Shown here: positions 1 through 11,589 of the stretch, one piece after another | Layout: the number at the start of each line of letters is the position of its first letter | How positions within the stretch are numbered: the first letter of the stretch is position 1 | Source: Telopea speciosissima | Taxonomy: Eukaryota; Streptophyta; Magnoliopsida; Proteales; Proteaceae | Reading direction: 5' to 3' | DNA length: 64,000 bases | NCBI RefSeq assembly: GCF_018873765.1 | Contig: NC_057918.1 | Coordinates: 66,382,871-66,446,870 of the forward strand | The notes under the pieces: model-generated | What the model was told of the DNA's origin: nothing | The model's input: only the letters and a program-made list of their open reading frames with translations | Databases searched by the model: none | Made by a program: the position numbers and the translations under genes

Positions 1-105
1 TTTCTGATAATTTCGATCAAATAACCATACTATGTTGAGAATGATTTTGCAATAAGAACATAACCAATTAATCAACTAAATTTAAACTATTCTACCAAAA
101 TTGCT

Positions 106-2124
106 TCATAGAAATTCATTTTCCATTTCAATTTTTAGTAAATCTAGGACACAATAGACACTACAAACCTCAGGGTGTGAACAATCTCCAGCAAGAAATA
201 TGTGCACAACATTGTTCACCTCAATCCAACTGCACCCGGGTTGCTTCTTCACACCCCTTTCTTTCATCCTACTCCAAATCCTTTCTGCATCTTCTCTCAT
301 TTTGCAGTTTAGATAAATCTCAGCTAAGATCAAATATACACCAGCATTAAAAGGTTCCATCGCCAAAATATTCTCTGCAGCAATCTCACCCACTTTGACA
401 TTCTTGTGGATCCTACAGGATCCAAGCAGAGCTCCCCAAACACTTGAGCTGACTTCTACTCCATCTGATTTCATCTGATCAATGAAAGTCACTGCTTCAT
501 CGATGAGTCCAAACCTCCCTAATAAATCAACCATACAAGTATAATGCTCACATGTTGGCTGAAGAAAACACTTGTATCTCATGAAGTTAAAATAATACCC
601 ACCATGATCTATCAAACCCGCATGGCTGCAAGCTGATAGAACACCAACAAACGTTATTTGATCAGGCTTAACATCTGTTAATCTCATCTGTTTGAACATC
701 TTCAGGGCTTTCATACCATTTCCATTGTGAGCAAATCCACATATTATAGAGTTCCATGAAATGACATCATGGATTGGCATGGAGGAGAATTCCAAGAAAG
801 CATAACACATACCTCCACATCGAGCATACATGGTAACAACTGCATTGGAGACCGCAATGAAACAGTTGTAACCTGCCTTGATTATCTGTGCATGAGATTG
901 CTTCCCGAAATCTAAGGATGGCAAGTCAGAACTAATGGTCAGTATACTGGTAAAAGTAGCTTCATCAGGTGCTGGGCCTCTCTCTTTCATTTTAACAAAA
1001 TATTTTAGCCCAACCTCACCATGATCATTTTTCCCAAGTTCAAAGATTGTTGCATTCCATGCAGTCTCATCTTTATCAGGCATCAATTCGAAAAGCTTAA
1101 TTGCAGTGCCAACATCTCCTAATTCAAAATATCCAATGATCATATTTGTCCATGAAACAACATCATTAAATGGGTTTTTCTCAAGGAAACCATGAGCTTC
1201 TACAACGAGCCCATTCCTAATCAATCCTAACAAGATTGAATTCCATGATCGAGGACCCTTATGGGGCATATCGGTGAAGAGCCTCACAGCGTCGTTTATC
1301 CTTTGACAATCCACCAACCCATTTAACAGCTCGTTCCAAGAATCCGAATCTCGCTCTGGCATTTTCTGAAACAACCCTTCTGCAATTTCAATCTTCCCAT
1401 TTCCTATGTATCCAACCATCATTGTATTCCACACCTTAATATCCCTCACAGGCATGTCTTCAAAAAGTTCACGGGCCTCAACCATCCGTCCTGTACTAGT
1501 AAGCCCAGATATCATGATAGTCCATGATGCAACATCTCGTGTTGGCATTTCTTTGAACAACTGCTCTGCTAGATCAATTGCCTGCAAGTTCACCAGACCC
1601 ACCATGACCAAGTTCCACGAAATCACATTCCGTGAAGGCATTTGATTGAACAACAGAAGTGCGTCATCCATCAAAGAATTGCGTATATAACCTGCTACCA
1701 TGGAATTCCAAGTAACGACGTCACGAACAGGCATCTGTACGAAAATTTTCTCGGCACCATTAGTGACACCATTCTGCATCAATCCAGCGATCATGGTGTT
1801 ATACGAGAAGAGATCACAATTGGGCATTTGATCAAACAAAATAAGGGCCTTGTGTAAGTTACCATTCTTGAAATATCCACAGATCATGGAATTCCATGTG
1901 ACAGTGTTTCGATGAGGCATTTCATCGAAGAGTTTTTGAGCTTCTTTTACATATCCGTTTCTCATGTAATGTGTTATCTTGGTATTGAGAGGTTTGGGAT
2001 CTAATGAAACCCAATTGCCCTGCCGGATCGAAGATAGTCTCGCCAGAGATATTTTTCTGACGAGAGGGGAGATTAAGGTTCTGCCATGCTTGAGACTTAA
2101 AATGGTGCAGAAGACGAAGAACAT
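106..2124 (-). CDS. Pentatricopeptide repeat protein, PLS class with E/E+ tail
   Basis: This single-exon frame encodes 672 residues and starts at the ATG complementary to 2122-2124. After a basic N-terminus resembling an organelle targeting peptide (about residues 1-45), roughly 31-35-residue PPR motifs follow one another to about residue 550, with recurring 'VxxWNSMIxGY' and 'LFxxMPxRD' signatures. The C-terminus carries E and E+ motifs ('GCSWIEVNNVVHIF') but has no DYW deaminase domain. PLS-class PPR proteins bind organellar RNA in a sequence-specific way, and E/E+ members usually support C-to-U editing with a separate deaminase partner. No frameshift or stop is visible. The product probably acts in mitochondria or plastids, but its RNA target cannot be inferred here. 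Confidence in the family is very high. Confidence 0.95.
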   Translation of the reverse strand: MFFVFCTILSLKHGRTLISPLVRKISLARLSSIRQGNWVSLDPKPLNTKITHYMRNGYVKEAQKLFDEMPHRNTVTWNSMICGYFKNGNLHKALILFDQMPNCDLFSYNTMIAGLMQNGVTNGAEKIFVQMPVRDVVTWNSMVAGYIRNSLMDDALLLFNQMPSRNVISWNLVMVGLVNLQAIDLAEQLFKEMPTRDVASWTIMISGLTSTGRMVEARELFEDMPVRDIKVWNTMMVGYIGNGKIEIAEGLFQKMPERDSDSWNELLNGLVDCQRINDAVRLFTDMPHKGPRSWNSILLGLIRNGLVVEAHGFLEKNPFNDVVSWTNMIIGYFELGDVGTAIKLFELMPDKDETAWNATIFELGKNDHGEVGLKYFVKMKERGPAPDEATFTSILTISSDLPSLDFGKQSHAQIIKAGYNCFIAVSNAVVTMYARCGGMCYAFLEFSSMPIHDVISWNSIICGFAHNGNGMKALKMFKQMRLTDVKPDQITFVGVLSACSHAGLIDHGGYYFNFMRYKCFLQPTCEHYTCMVDLLGRFGLIDEAVTFIDQMKSDGVEVSSSVWGALLGSCRIHKNVKVGEIAAENILAMEPFNAGVYLILAEIYLNCKMREDAERIWSRMKERGVKKQPGCSWIEVNNVVHIFLAGDCSHPEVCSVYCVLDLLKIEMENEFL

Positions 2125-3265
2125 ACTCCATGATTAATCCTCAGTCATTATGTTCAGTTTGGGAAACCATTATTAGCTCAGATTGGCTGCCCCATGCTTA
2201 ATATATGTTGGGTACCAAATCTCCATATCGCTCTCCTTGACAACTGCGCGACATCATGACCCGCTTACCACATTAGATAATGTTCAACAAATTTTCACAC
2301 ACCTAAGAAAAAAAACACATCTCCCATACTAGAAACAACCCTAACACAGAGAAACCTAATTATTATCAGTAGAAAAAAAAGGGGGGGGGGTGGTGAGGGG
2401 AAGAAGTAGAGAGCTTGAGATCACCATAAAAGGCCTCCAACCACAGTTAGCAAAAACGGGATCGGAAAAAAAACGGAGTCACATGGTACGGGTTTTAAAC
2501 AGAGAAAGACAGCGAACGATACGGTCAAAAAAATAGAGAAACGAACAATACAGGTTTTTAAACGCTTAGATTTCAAAACAAAAACGATCAAAAATACGAC
2601 AGTATACTCATATAAATTAAGAGATTATTACCTAATATGCCTAACACTGATCAAACCTGATTACAATATAAAGTATTAACTTCATGTAGCATTTCTCATA
2701 CACTGGTATTAAGGAAAACAACCAAGCCAGCACCTCATTGAGAGATTCAACTAAGAGAAAGTTCTAGCAAAAACGAATAATCAACATACAACTTAGTACC
2801 TTTTTCTTTTATATGGGGTAAAGAGCTCCATCTATAACAAATTTCTCAAAAGTACCCTAGGAAGCTTGAATGCTTGATACGTAAATGAGCAAAATGTGAC
2901 ACAGTTTAATAAAACATAGAAGCATGTAGGGTGGGTCTCCAAGATCGTGAATGAGAATGCTTCAAGCATTATCCAATTCCACCAGAAAAAAAATATGCCT
3001 TTCTGTAATTTTTTTAAGAAAAACAAGAGACAATGAGACATACGAATACCTATTGAGTCACTAAAAGGGAAATGGCTTCAATCGCCGAAGGGAAATGGAA
3101 GGTATTGAGTCGTTGGAAGGGAAGGGAAATGGCTTCAACATGGTTTCAGGTTTCAGCAACGTAGGTATCGCCGCAGGGAAGGGAAATCGCTTCAGTCACC
3201 GGCGCCGCTGGGCATTTCCTCACTTCCTTCGTCCTCTCCTCGTCCTCTCCTCGTCCTCGTGCGGC
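2125..3265. other. Intergenic, no gene seen
   Basis: This is the upstream flank of the minus-strand PPR gene. It holds a short G run (about 2381-2390) and AT-rich sequence with repeated 'aaacgg/aaacga' words near 2450-2580. Those words resemble 'tttaaacg' words near 6230-6270, so an older element may span the region, but its ends are not clear. No convincing coding frame is visible. Confidence 0.4.
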
Positions 3266-3438
3266 TTTGGCTCCTGTCCAGCCGTGGCGGGAGCTGGACC
3301 GTCCAGCACCCCTCTAAGATCCTTCCACTTGGCCAGGGGTGCATCCAACGGTCCTAGGAGAGAATCTAACATTAACCTATCTTCCTCTCTCACCCTCCCA
3401 TTTGACGAAACCCGACCCGATTAAATTTCAAAATCCTT
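3266..3438 (+). repeat. Left arm of ~170-bp inverted repeat
   Basis: This stretch matches the reverse complement of 5913-6083 at close to 88% by eye, including the core words 'gctggaccgtcca' and 'cctctaagatccttccac'. The two arms bracket the gag-only LTR element. They could be long terminal inverted repeats of an older DNA transposon into which the LTR element inserted. No transposase is visible between them. Confidence 0.65.
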
Positions 3439-3955
3439 GGTAAATCTCTGCAACCTGTTCTCCATTAAAACCCTCGAAGAGGAACGAAGAACCTCTCTGA
3501 TGAACAGTTTTTTAGAATCAATTCTCTTTTTTCCAATGAAATTTCAAAGAATTTGTGAATGAATGGCCATTTCTGATGAATCCTGCTTCACAAAAATCTC
3601 TGCAACCTGTTCTCCATTAAAAGAAAACACCAAATATTGTTAGAAATTAACAAAATTTCTTTTAAAAAATTACACTACATAAAGAAAGGAACTAAAACAT
3701 TAGAGGTCACAGGGACATATTTTAGTGAACAACTCAGTTTTCTAAGCTGAAATAGGTAATCCTATGATTTCTGTTGTTACCAAAACCCCTAAACCTTATA
3801 TGCTTGTTACTCTATAATAAGAATCCAGAGTAGTGATAGCCACAGTAGCAAAGAGTACATCTTTCATCCAGGAAGAATTCAAGCGGGTAATATCCTGTAC
3901 CAAGAACCCTAACCAGTTTTTAGGGTTTCATAACGCAAATGAGAGAGAGAGAAGA

Positions 3956-4381
3956 TGGTATGTGCAGAGTTTTCCCTCGCTTCGCTATCTTGAAGATGAG
4001 AAGAAGGTGAGAAGAAATGGATAATAAGAGAAGAATAAGGAAAGAATAGGCTGATTAGGAGGTGCCAAACCTCTTTCTCACAAGAGAAGTTAAATATAAT
4101 CACGTAATTAGCTATCTTTTAATATTAAAAAACGAGATTAAATAGATTGCATAGCAACCTTTACAGCCAAGTAGTTATCCTAATCCCACTATATATCCTA
4201 ATTAATCTCAAGTAATCCTCAAGTAGTTATCCTATTCTCACGTACAAACACTTATAATTTCTAACACTGATGATTCATAACTTCTACCACCACTCCACGA
4301 CTCAACCAACCTCTTCCACTACTAAACAAATAATATATAATAATAAATAAATTATCCCACATGCCACCTAAGCACGTTACA
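3956..4381 (-). repeat. 3' LTR of the TR-GAG element
   Basis: This 426-bp LTR begins TGTAACGTG and ends CATACCA on the minus strand. It aligns along its whole length with 5419-5831. The copies differ by scattered substitutions and by small indels, notably around 4255-4270. Confidence 0.85.
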
Positions 4382-4393
4382 ACTCTCTCCCTC

Positions 4394-5418
4394 TTAATTT
4401 CTAGTCTTGTCCTCAAGACCAAGTTCTGAAAGTTGGTGTTGCCTTGCATCAGTTTCTTCCCACGTGGCGTCCTCCTCCTCATAACAACCTTCGATCAAGA
4501 ACAATTTTTTGCATCGATGTCCTGGGACGAATCGTGCATTACAGTTGTAACAAAGTCCCTTAGCCCGCCTTTCCTGCATCTCTGTTGGTGAGATTCGACG
4601 AACGGGAAGAGATTCAATGTCAGGGGGAATGCTTTTTCTCTCAAGTGATTGGTCACGGGCCTCGTACAATCGAACCAATCCAATAGTTGCAGATAAGGTT
4701 GTGGGGCGACTAGCAAGGACGTCAGCCTTGACTTGGTTGTTTAATCCACTTACAAAAAAACTCACCTGCCGGTGTGATGGAAGATGCCCCACCTTGGAGA
4801 GGAGTTTTTCAAACTGAGATTGATAGTCTCGTACAGTACCAAGTTGCTGCAGCTTAGCGAGCTCCCCAAAAAAATCTTGAAAGGGGGTTGGTCCGAATCT
4901 AGAATGCAATCCATCACAAAAGGTGCGCCAGTCCAGCATTCTTTGATCTTGCTTAAATATGTGGAACCACATCTGTGCGTCTCCTTCCAAGTGGAAAGAA
5001 GCTAATGCCACCCTCTCCTCCTCAGGTGTTTGGTGGAAGTTGAAAAACTGCTCTGCTCTATAGGTCCAACTTGTCGTATCTTCCTCTCCATTGTAACGTG
5101 GAAAGTCCAATTTGACTAACCTTGGAGTAAAGGACTGCTGCGAGGTAGTAGTACGTGCCGGTGGGGTGAGATCGTGAGAAGGGAAAACCGAGTTCCTCCT
5201 AGATTGGGTATTAGGATGCGTGACGTCTCCCCTACCTCCAGTTCCGTTTGAGGAGCTGGTGGTGAAATCAATCTTTCAAACATCTCGCTGAGCTTGATGA
5301 GCACATGTTGTTGCGCATCAAGTTTGGTCAAGATTTGTTGCTGCCCATCATTGAGTGTACTTACATCCTCTTCGAGTTTCTCCACTCGTTGCTCCATTCC
5401 CAGGCTTTGATACCAAGC
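4394..5418 (-). pseudogene. Gag of the TR-GAG element, split in two frames
   Basis: A 238-residue frame (4394-5110) starts inside a typical gag core ('LDFPRYNGEE..') and runs through the retrotransposon gag helix region to a CCHC-like zinc knuckle with C-x2-C-x7-H-x-C spacing at about residues 187-200. The N-terminal part lies in another frame (5116 upward, with 'QQQILTKLDAQQ' coiled-coil-like sequence). A frameshift or stop near 5110-5116 therefore separates the two. It is related to Ty3/Gypsy capsid-nucleocapsid proteins. The zinc knuckle looks functional in sequence, but the protein as a whole is broken. Confidence 0.85.
5403..5415 (-). promoter_or_regulatory. Primer-binding site (initiator Met tRNA type)
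   Basis: On the minus strand, two bases after the LTR end, the sequence reads TGGTATCAAAGCC. This is complementary to the 3' end of plant initiator-methionine tRNA with one mismatch. It fixes the orientation of the TR-GAG element. Confidence 0.75.
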
Positions 5419-5831
5419 TGGTATGTGCAGAGTTTTCCCTCGCTTCACTATCTTGAAGATGAGAAGAACGTGAGAAGAAATAGATAATAAGAGAAGAATA
5501 AGGAACGAATAGGCTAATTAGGAGGTGCCAAACCTCTTTCTCACAAGAGAAGTTAAATATAATCACGTAATTAGCTACCTTTTAATATTCAAAAACAAGA
5601 TTAAATAGGTTGTATAGCAACCGTTACAGCCAAGTAGTTATCCTAATCCCACTATATATCCTAATTAATCTCAAGTAGTTATCCTCAAGTAGTTATCCTA
5701 TTCTCACGTACAAACATTTATGACTCATAACTTCTACCACCACTCCACGACTCAACCAACCTCTACCACTACTAAACAAATAAAATATCATAATAAATAA
5801 ATTATCCCACATGCCACCTAAGCACGTAACA
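5419..5831 (-). repeat. 5' LTR of the TR-GAG element
   Basis: This 413-bp partner of 3956-4381 is bordered on its outside by the 'gaaga' target duplication and on its inside by the primer-binding site. Confidence 0.85.
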
Positions 5832-5912
5832 GAAGAATACCTGGTTAGCCTCGCGGTTGCCGTCGCTGAATACCTTGAAGAAAGAGGAACGATGGTTTTG
5901 AGGAGATCCAAA

Positions 5913-6083
5913 GAGGATTTTGAAATTTGGTCGGGTCGGGTTTCCTCATACAAGAGGGTGAGAGAGGAGTATGGGTTAATATTAGACTCTCTTATGACCG
6001 TTGGGTGCACCCTTGGCCAGGTGGAAGGATCTTAGAGGGGTGTTGGACGGTCCAGCTCCCGCCATGGCTGGACAGGAGCCAAA
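5913..6083 (-). repeat. Right arm of ~170-bp inverted repeat
   Basis: This is the reverse-complement partner of 3266-3438. It is shown separately because the two arms flank the TR-GAG insertion at 3951-5836. Confidence 0.65.
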
Positions 6084-6468
6084 TCCGGTTTAGTTGTTCT
6101 CCAGGAAACGGCGAAGCAGGGAAAGAGAAAAGGGCTCGTATACGATTGGGTTGTGCGGGTTTTATTTTATTTTATTATTATTATTATTTTTTCTTCTCTT
6201 AATGAGTAGAATAAAATGCCACTTTTGTCCTTTAAAAAACGGATACGCGTTTTAAACGCGATTTAAACGGTCACAAAAGAGCCCTATCACACAGATTCTT
6301 CTTTTTTTTCTTTTCTTTTTTTTTTTGGGTAGAAATCACACAGATTCTTCAACAATTATGAGAATTGAATCAATCGTCGGAAAAATATCATCATGGTTGG
6401 TGATCTATTATGTTTTTTCCTCTTTTATTTTCATATTTTGATGGCACAGTCTTTTTTTTTTTTTTTTT

Positions 6469-6668
6469 GGTAATTTACACATACCATCCCTGAGGTTTGA
6501 TGAAAGTATAATTTTACTCCCAATTTTGGATAATTCTACATTCCCCCCTGAGGTTTACAAACGTTAGCAAATATACTCATTCTGTTAATTCATGACTACA
6601 GTGTTAAAATCAAGGGATAAAATTACAAAAATGCCCCTTCAAGAAAGAAAAAAAAAACCTGCAACTCT
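6469..6668 (+). repeat. Left terminal inverted repeat of the Mutator-like element
   Basis: This 200-bp arm pairs with 15125-15323. Its outer edge abuts a 17-base T run, and its inner edge ends at 'CCTGCAACTC', a word also present at the inner edge of the partner arm. Confidence 0.75.
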
Positions 6669-7036
6669 TAAAGGAGAAGGCTTGGGAGCTTGAGAGAGAG
6701 GTTGGAATCTGCTTCAGAAATCCAACAACTCCTCTTTCTCTATGATACCTGCAACTCAAATAGTGAGATTGCAAAATAAAGAGTTTGAGAGAATGCAACG
6801 GCGAAGACTTAGTCTCCTCCTGGCTGTCCAAGCAGGTTTGCAGGTCCATTAAGGTGGCGCTCAACCACGTCACGACATTGATTAACGATGGCGACAACAA
6901 CTTATTATTCCCATCTTCACCCGGCTTCATCTTAGCACCGGACTATGGGCAGAACAATGTAAGAATACAAACAATAATAAAAGCATAAACAGTAGTATGA
7001 AACAAGAGTATAAATAATCAAATAAATATACGTACT

Positions 7037-7860
7037 TGTTAGTTGCAGGATATCGCCAAAGGAGATAGTATGTTGGATCGAGTCGTATCTAGATGACACT
7101 CTCCTTAAGGTCTTTAATCGCCCCTTATTAGTGCAGACCGGGAACAGTGCGATTATACCTCCAAGATGAAACGATCCACTAATCACTAAAGACGGCACTC
7201 CCAAAGTGATTACAGAAGGGGTCCGAAAGCTATACTCAACATATAGAGACAGTAAGGACGGACAGAAACACTCTCTGATGAAAACAGAGAAGAACCACTC
7301 CTTGAGAAGCAAAAAAACAGGAAGAGACGAAGTGAAGTTACCCCTGCCAATACCCTTGTATATATAAAATATGTAGAGACAGGTTGTAAAAGTATTGTAC
7401 GTATATAGGCGTCCCTGTATACATACAGGTACTTTAGGTGTCTCCTTATGTGTGTACAGGTACCAATACACACTCGTATAGGTACTGTAGGTGCATGTAT
7501 AAAAACAAAAATAAGATATTTATTTATACACACCCACACCCGGCGCACGTGCACGCGCTTGATTTAAAAGCACCCCGGACCAACTCCCACACAAGTGAGA
7601 GGACACACTTCTCTCTAAGGAACCCATGTCCCTTAAGGACCCATGAATACTATAAGCAAGCTCACATCCTTGAAGCTAACCAATGTGGGACTAAACAACA
7701 TTGGTTCTTTTACAAATGCAACTCCAAATATGGAGGGAAATGAAAACTCAAATTTGAATAAGATTGGACAATGAAAAGACCTTTTAGACATGTGACAAAG
7801 ACCTTTTGAATCTTTAGTATAATGAGATATAATGAAATTTAATTTAATTTTTATCCAACA
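7037..7860 (-). repeat. Putative 3' LTR of the Copia element
   Basis: On the minus strand the segment starts TGTTGG just after the polypurine tract and can end at CTAACA, giving TG...CA borders of 824 bp. It contains a TATA-like sequence near 7363-7372. With the 5' LTR lost, the outer boundary is not proven. Confidence 0.55.
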
Positions 7861-8452
7861 ATCCCCCATAAGATTCAAAATGTCGATAGAGTGACAAAAG
7901 TGTTGAGTATATTAGACATAATAGGACACATTGTTGCAGGTGTCTTTCGGACTTGAACCTATACTAGGTCTGATGAACTTCACTACAGAATACGGGTGAA
8001 GTCAGACTTCTTGAACCTTTCCTCATTGGTGTAACCGGCAAGCTCACCACCCATATCCTATCAGTCGACTTTACGTGACGTACCCTTATAAATTAAACGG
8101 ACATTTTACTCTATTTTTCAAACAGAATTCGACCTTGTCCCATATCTTGGTATCATGGACGTTTAGAGAGTTCGCCTTTAAAACTCTCATAAGTAGGCGG
8201 CATCACCTCCTACATCCTTTTAGGTCAACCCACAGTGTGCACCATAGATAACATACCCCCACATTTCATGAGATTTAGTTTGATTAAGAGTTAGTAACTC
8301 AACCTCTTTCATTGTGGTGGTACTACCTTTCCATCTAACAAAATGAGCAACTATTGGTAATACTCATCAGATCATCCGGTGATTTCGTTTGTACCCTTTG
8401 AACCTAATTTAGGAGTTAAACCTCTTCATAGGTTGGGTTTCCATCACATGAC

Positions 8453-11140
8453 CTATGTCACAGGCTTTAAGTCTATTCCCTTAGATGATTCTATATAAAT
8501 CTTTATAGGCATTGGTTTTGTGATCATGTCTGCTAAATTACAGTCCGATTTCACAAAATTGATAGCTATCGTTCCCTCATTTATATACTGTCTTACAAGA
8601 TTATGTCGTAGGCGAATATGCCTCCTTTTTCCATTATAGACTCTACTTTTAGCTTTAGCTATAGCCGCCATGCTATCACAATGAAGTGATATCGAAGGAA
8701 CAGGTTTTGGCCATAGTGGAATATCTGCCACTAAATTTCTAAGTCATTCGGCTTCAGTTCCTGCCTTTTCCATGGCAATAAATTCTGCTTCCATCGTGGA
8801 TCCTGTCCCACAGGACTGTTTAATCGATTTTTACGAAATCGCTCCACCTCCTAGTGTAAATATATATCCACTAGTTGCTAACTATTCATTTGTATCTGAT
8901 ATCCAGTTAGCATCACAGAAACCTTCTAATACAGCTGGATTTCCGCTATAGTGAAGACCATAATTAATAGTACCTTTTAGATACCTCAATAGTCTTTCAA
9001 TAGCATCACAATGTTCGTTGCTCGGGTTTTGAGTATATTGACTCAATTTTCCCACAGCCAAAGCTATATCAGGTCTAGTGCAATTCATTAGATAAGAAAC
9101 AGAACCAATTATCTGTGAATATCTTTTCTGATTCACAGGGTCACCTTGATGTCGTTGTAAATGACATCCCATCTCAAAAGGTGGTTTGACCGACGATAAG
9201 TCAAAATATCCATACTTTTTAAGCATGTTTTCTATATAGTGAGCTTGTGATAAGATAATCGCGTTCTCCTTCCTGATGATTTTGATTCCTAGAATCACAT
9301 CAGACTCTCCCATGTCCTTGGTTTCAAAATTGGACATTAAGAGATTTTTAGTATGTCTCACTATATCTAGGCTAGTGCCCATAATCAACATATCATCTAC
9401 ATAAAGTAAGATGAACACACATTTTTTATGATGAAACTTACTGTATAGACACCTCTCGGCATCATTTACAAGAAATCCATTTGATATGAGTACCATATCA
9501 AGTTTTTCATGCCACTGCTTTGGCGCTTGTTTTAGTCCATACAAGGACTTAACAAGTTTGCATACCTTATTTAATTGTCCAGGCATAGTATAACCTTCCG
9601 ATTGCCTGATGTATATCTCTTTCTCTAAATCTCCATTGAGAAATGTTGTTTTTACATCCATTTGGTGTATCACCAAATTGTAAATTGATGCAACAACCAC
9701 CATTACTCTTATAGTGGTGATTCTTGCTACTGGAGTAAAAGTATCAAAGTAATCATAGTTCTTCTTTTGCCTAAAGCCTTTGACGACTAGTCTGGCTTTA
9801 AATTTATCAAGTGATCCATCTGATTTCAATTTCTTTCGAAATATCCACTTGGTGTCTAACACTTTGGAACCTTGTGGTAAGTTTACCAATTCCCAAGTAT
9901 GATTGAATAATAATGAATCAATTTCACTTTTTATTGCCTTTTTCCAGAAGACGGCATCTCGGGACGTAACTGCCTCATTATACGTAAGAGGATCCTTATC
10001 CACAATATGGGCAACCCAATTATATGATTTGGGATCCTCGTTTATAAAATAAACAACCCAATCATTACCAAAGTGCTTAGCTTTTCTTTGCCTTTTATTT
10101 TTCCTCAAATGATTTTCATCATTATCATTAGATATAGGATCATCTTGATAAACAAAGTCATTTTCTGTACTCTTTGATACAGCATATTTGAAATTTAAAT
10201 CACCACTAACATTAGTAACACCAATTTCATTGGATTTATAAGGAAATACATCTTCAAAGAATTCTGCATCCCTAGATTCTATTATGTTGTTTTCTTCACA
10301 AACACCATCTATGATTTTGAGAACCATAAAACGATAAGCATTACTATGTGAAGCATATCCTATAAAAATGCAGTCAAAGGTTTTAGGACCAAGTTTCCTT
10401 TTCTTTGACTCAGATATTAATACTTTTGCCAAACAGCCCCATACCCGTAAATGCTTTAAGTTAGGTTTTCTATCAAACCATAACTTAAAAGGTACTAAAC
10501 CAGTTTTCTTATGAGGAATTCTATTTAAAATATAGCAAGCCGTTAGAATAGCTTCCCCCCCACATATCAAGGGTTAACCCAGAACAGATAAGGAATGAAT
10601 TCATTATTTCTTTCAATGTACGATTCTTCCTTTCGGCTATTCCATTGGATTGTGGTTGGTATGGAGCTGTAGTTTCATGTATAATACCATTCTCTTTACA
10701 AAATTTGTAAAGATTAAAATACTCTGAACCTCTATCGGTTCAAAGTCTTTTAACTTTACTCCCTAGTTGATTTTCAACTTCTCTTTTATAGGATATAAAG
10801 GCATCACTTGCTTCATCTATTGATTTCAGTAAATACAACAAAGTAAATCTTGAGTAATCATCAATAAAGGTAACAGCATAATTTTTTCCACCTCTTGATT
10901 CATATGATTTAAAATCACACAAATCACTATGAATCAAGTCAAGGCGACCACTTTGCCTCGTTACTGACTTATGTGGCCTCTTTGTCAGTTTGGCCTCTAC
11001 ACAAGTAGTACATTTAGACACCGGTGGCTTTCCAAGGCTATCAATAAGACCTAACTTGCATAATCTAGATAAATAAGGAGCACTAATATGTCCTAATCTA
11101 TTATGCCACAAATTAAAAGAGTCAACAATATAAACGGAAG
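8453..11140 (-). pseudogene. Copia pol (integrase, reverse transcriptase, RNase H), decayed
   Basis: Three frames represent one broken polyprotein. The segment 10740-11111 carries the GAG-pre-integrase zinc motif region and the integrase start ('MWHNRLGHIS', 'HSDLCDFKS', 'FIDDYSRF'). The segment 8882-10570 (562 residues) carries the integrase end and the reverse transcriptase, with the catalytic 'YVDDM' box and '[12 protein letters not shown]'. The segment 8453-8731 carries the RNase H end ('HCDSMAAIAKAKS'). A stop near 10740 and a frame change at the C-run near 10558 break the frame upstream, and a further break lies between 8731 and 8882. It encoded the replication and integration enzymes of a Copia element and cannot now make a full product. 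Confidence 0.92.
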
Positions 11141-11439
11141 AAGCACTCAGCTTATCTTTTATTACATTCAGAACACTGATTACAAAAATACCATCACTTA
11201 CATAGGGCGCATTTGGTTGCGTAAATCAACAGAACGTTATTCACTTGGATCGCAATTCTAAAAAAATTAAATTGTTTGGTTGCCTAATTCCATTAGATTA
11301 CCAGAATTACATAATTCTGATTTTATAATTAAACACAATCCATATCTGAGTTCACCTCTATAGGTAAACTCAGATATGGATGATGATTCAAAGCTTAAAT
11401 ATAAATAGTGTGGTCCAACTTTGAAAAGCCATATGGGCT

Positions 11440-11545
11440 TCCCTAATTCGAAAAACGCAAGAACACTCGAGTCATTTTCCAAAAATGCGAAGAACACTCG
11501 GCGACAAAGAAGACCTGCAAATCGTTGAAGGAGGTGCTTGCGTCG

Positions 11546-11589
<44 letters not shown>

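Larger units (their letters stand above)
3951..5836 (-). mobile_element. TR-GAG-type non-autonomous Ty3/Gypsy element with 5-bp target duplication
   Basis: Two direct LTR copies (3956-4381 and 5419-5831) flank a 1037-bp interior that encodes only gag. Perfect 5-bp target duplications 'gaaga' lie at 3951-3955 and 5832-5836. On the minus strand the 5' LTR is at the high coordinates. A primer-binding site matching the initiator-Met tRNA end ('TGGTATCAAAGCC') follows after two bases, and a polypurine tract ('GAGGGAGAGAGT', about 4382-4393) precedes the 3' LTR. There is no protease, reverse transcriptase or integrase. Gag-only elements with this layout are known in plants as TR-GAG elements, and they depend on autonomous relatives for mobility. 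Confidence 0.88.
7037..11208 (-). mobile_element. 5'-truncated Ty1/Copia retrotransposon
   Basis: Reading on the minus strand, the order is integrase, reverse transcriptase, RNase H, polypurine tract ('CTTATGGGGGA', about 7861-7872) and a putative 3' LTR (7037-7860). The integrase-RT-RNase H order defines Copia. The 5' LTR, gag and protease are missing, and recognisable element sequence stops abruptly near 11208. The remnant lies inside the inverted repeats of the 6469-15323 element, so it probably inserted into it. Confidence 0.85.

Noticed and set aside
1406-1857. Plus-strand frames opposite the PPR gene
   Set aside because: They are antisense shadows of the PPR coding sequence without any recognisable domain.
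2832-3041. Small minus-strand frame (69 codons)
   Set aside because: Phe-rich translation of AT-rich DNA without homology.
7210-7554. Frames inside the Copia LTR
   Set aside because: They lie in LTR sequence with a TATA-like region and have no protein-family resemblance.
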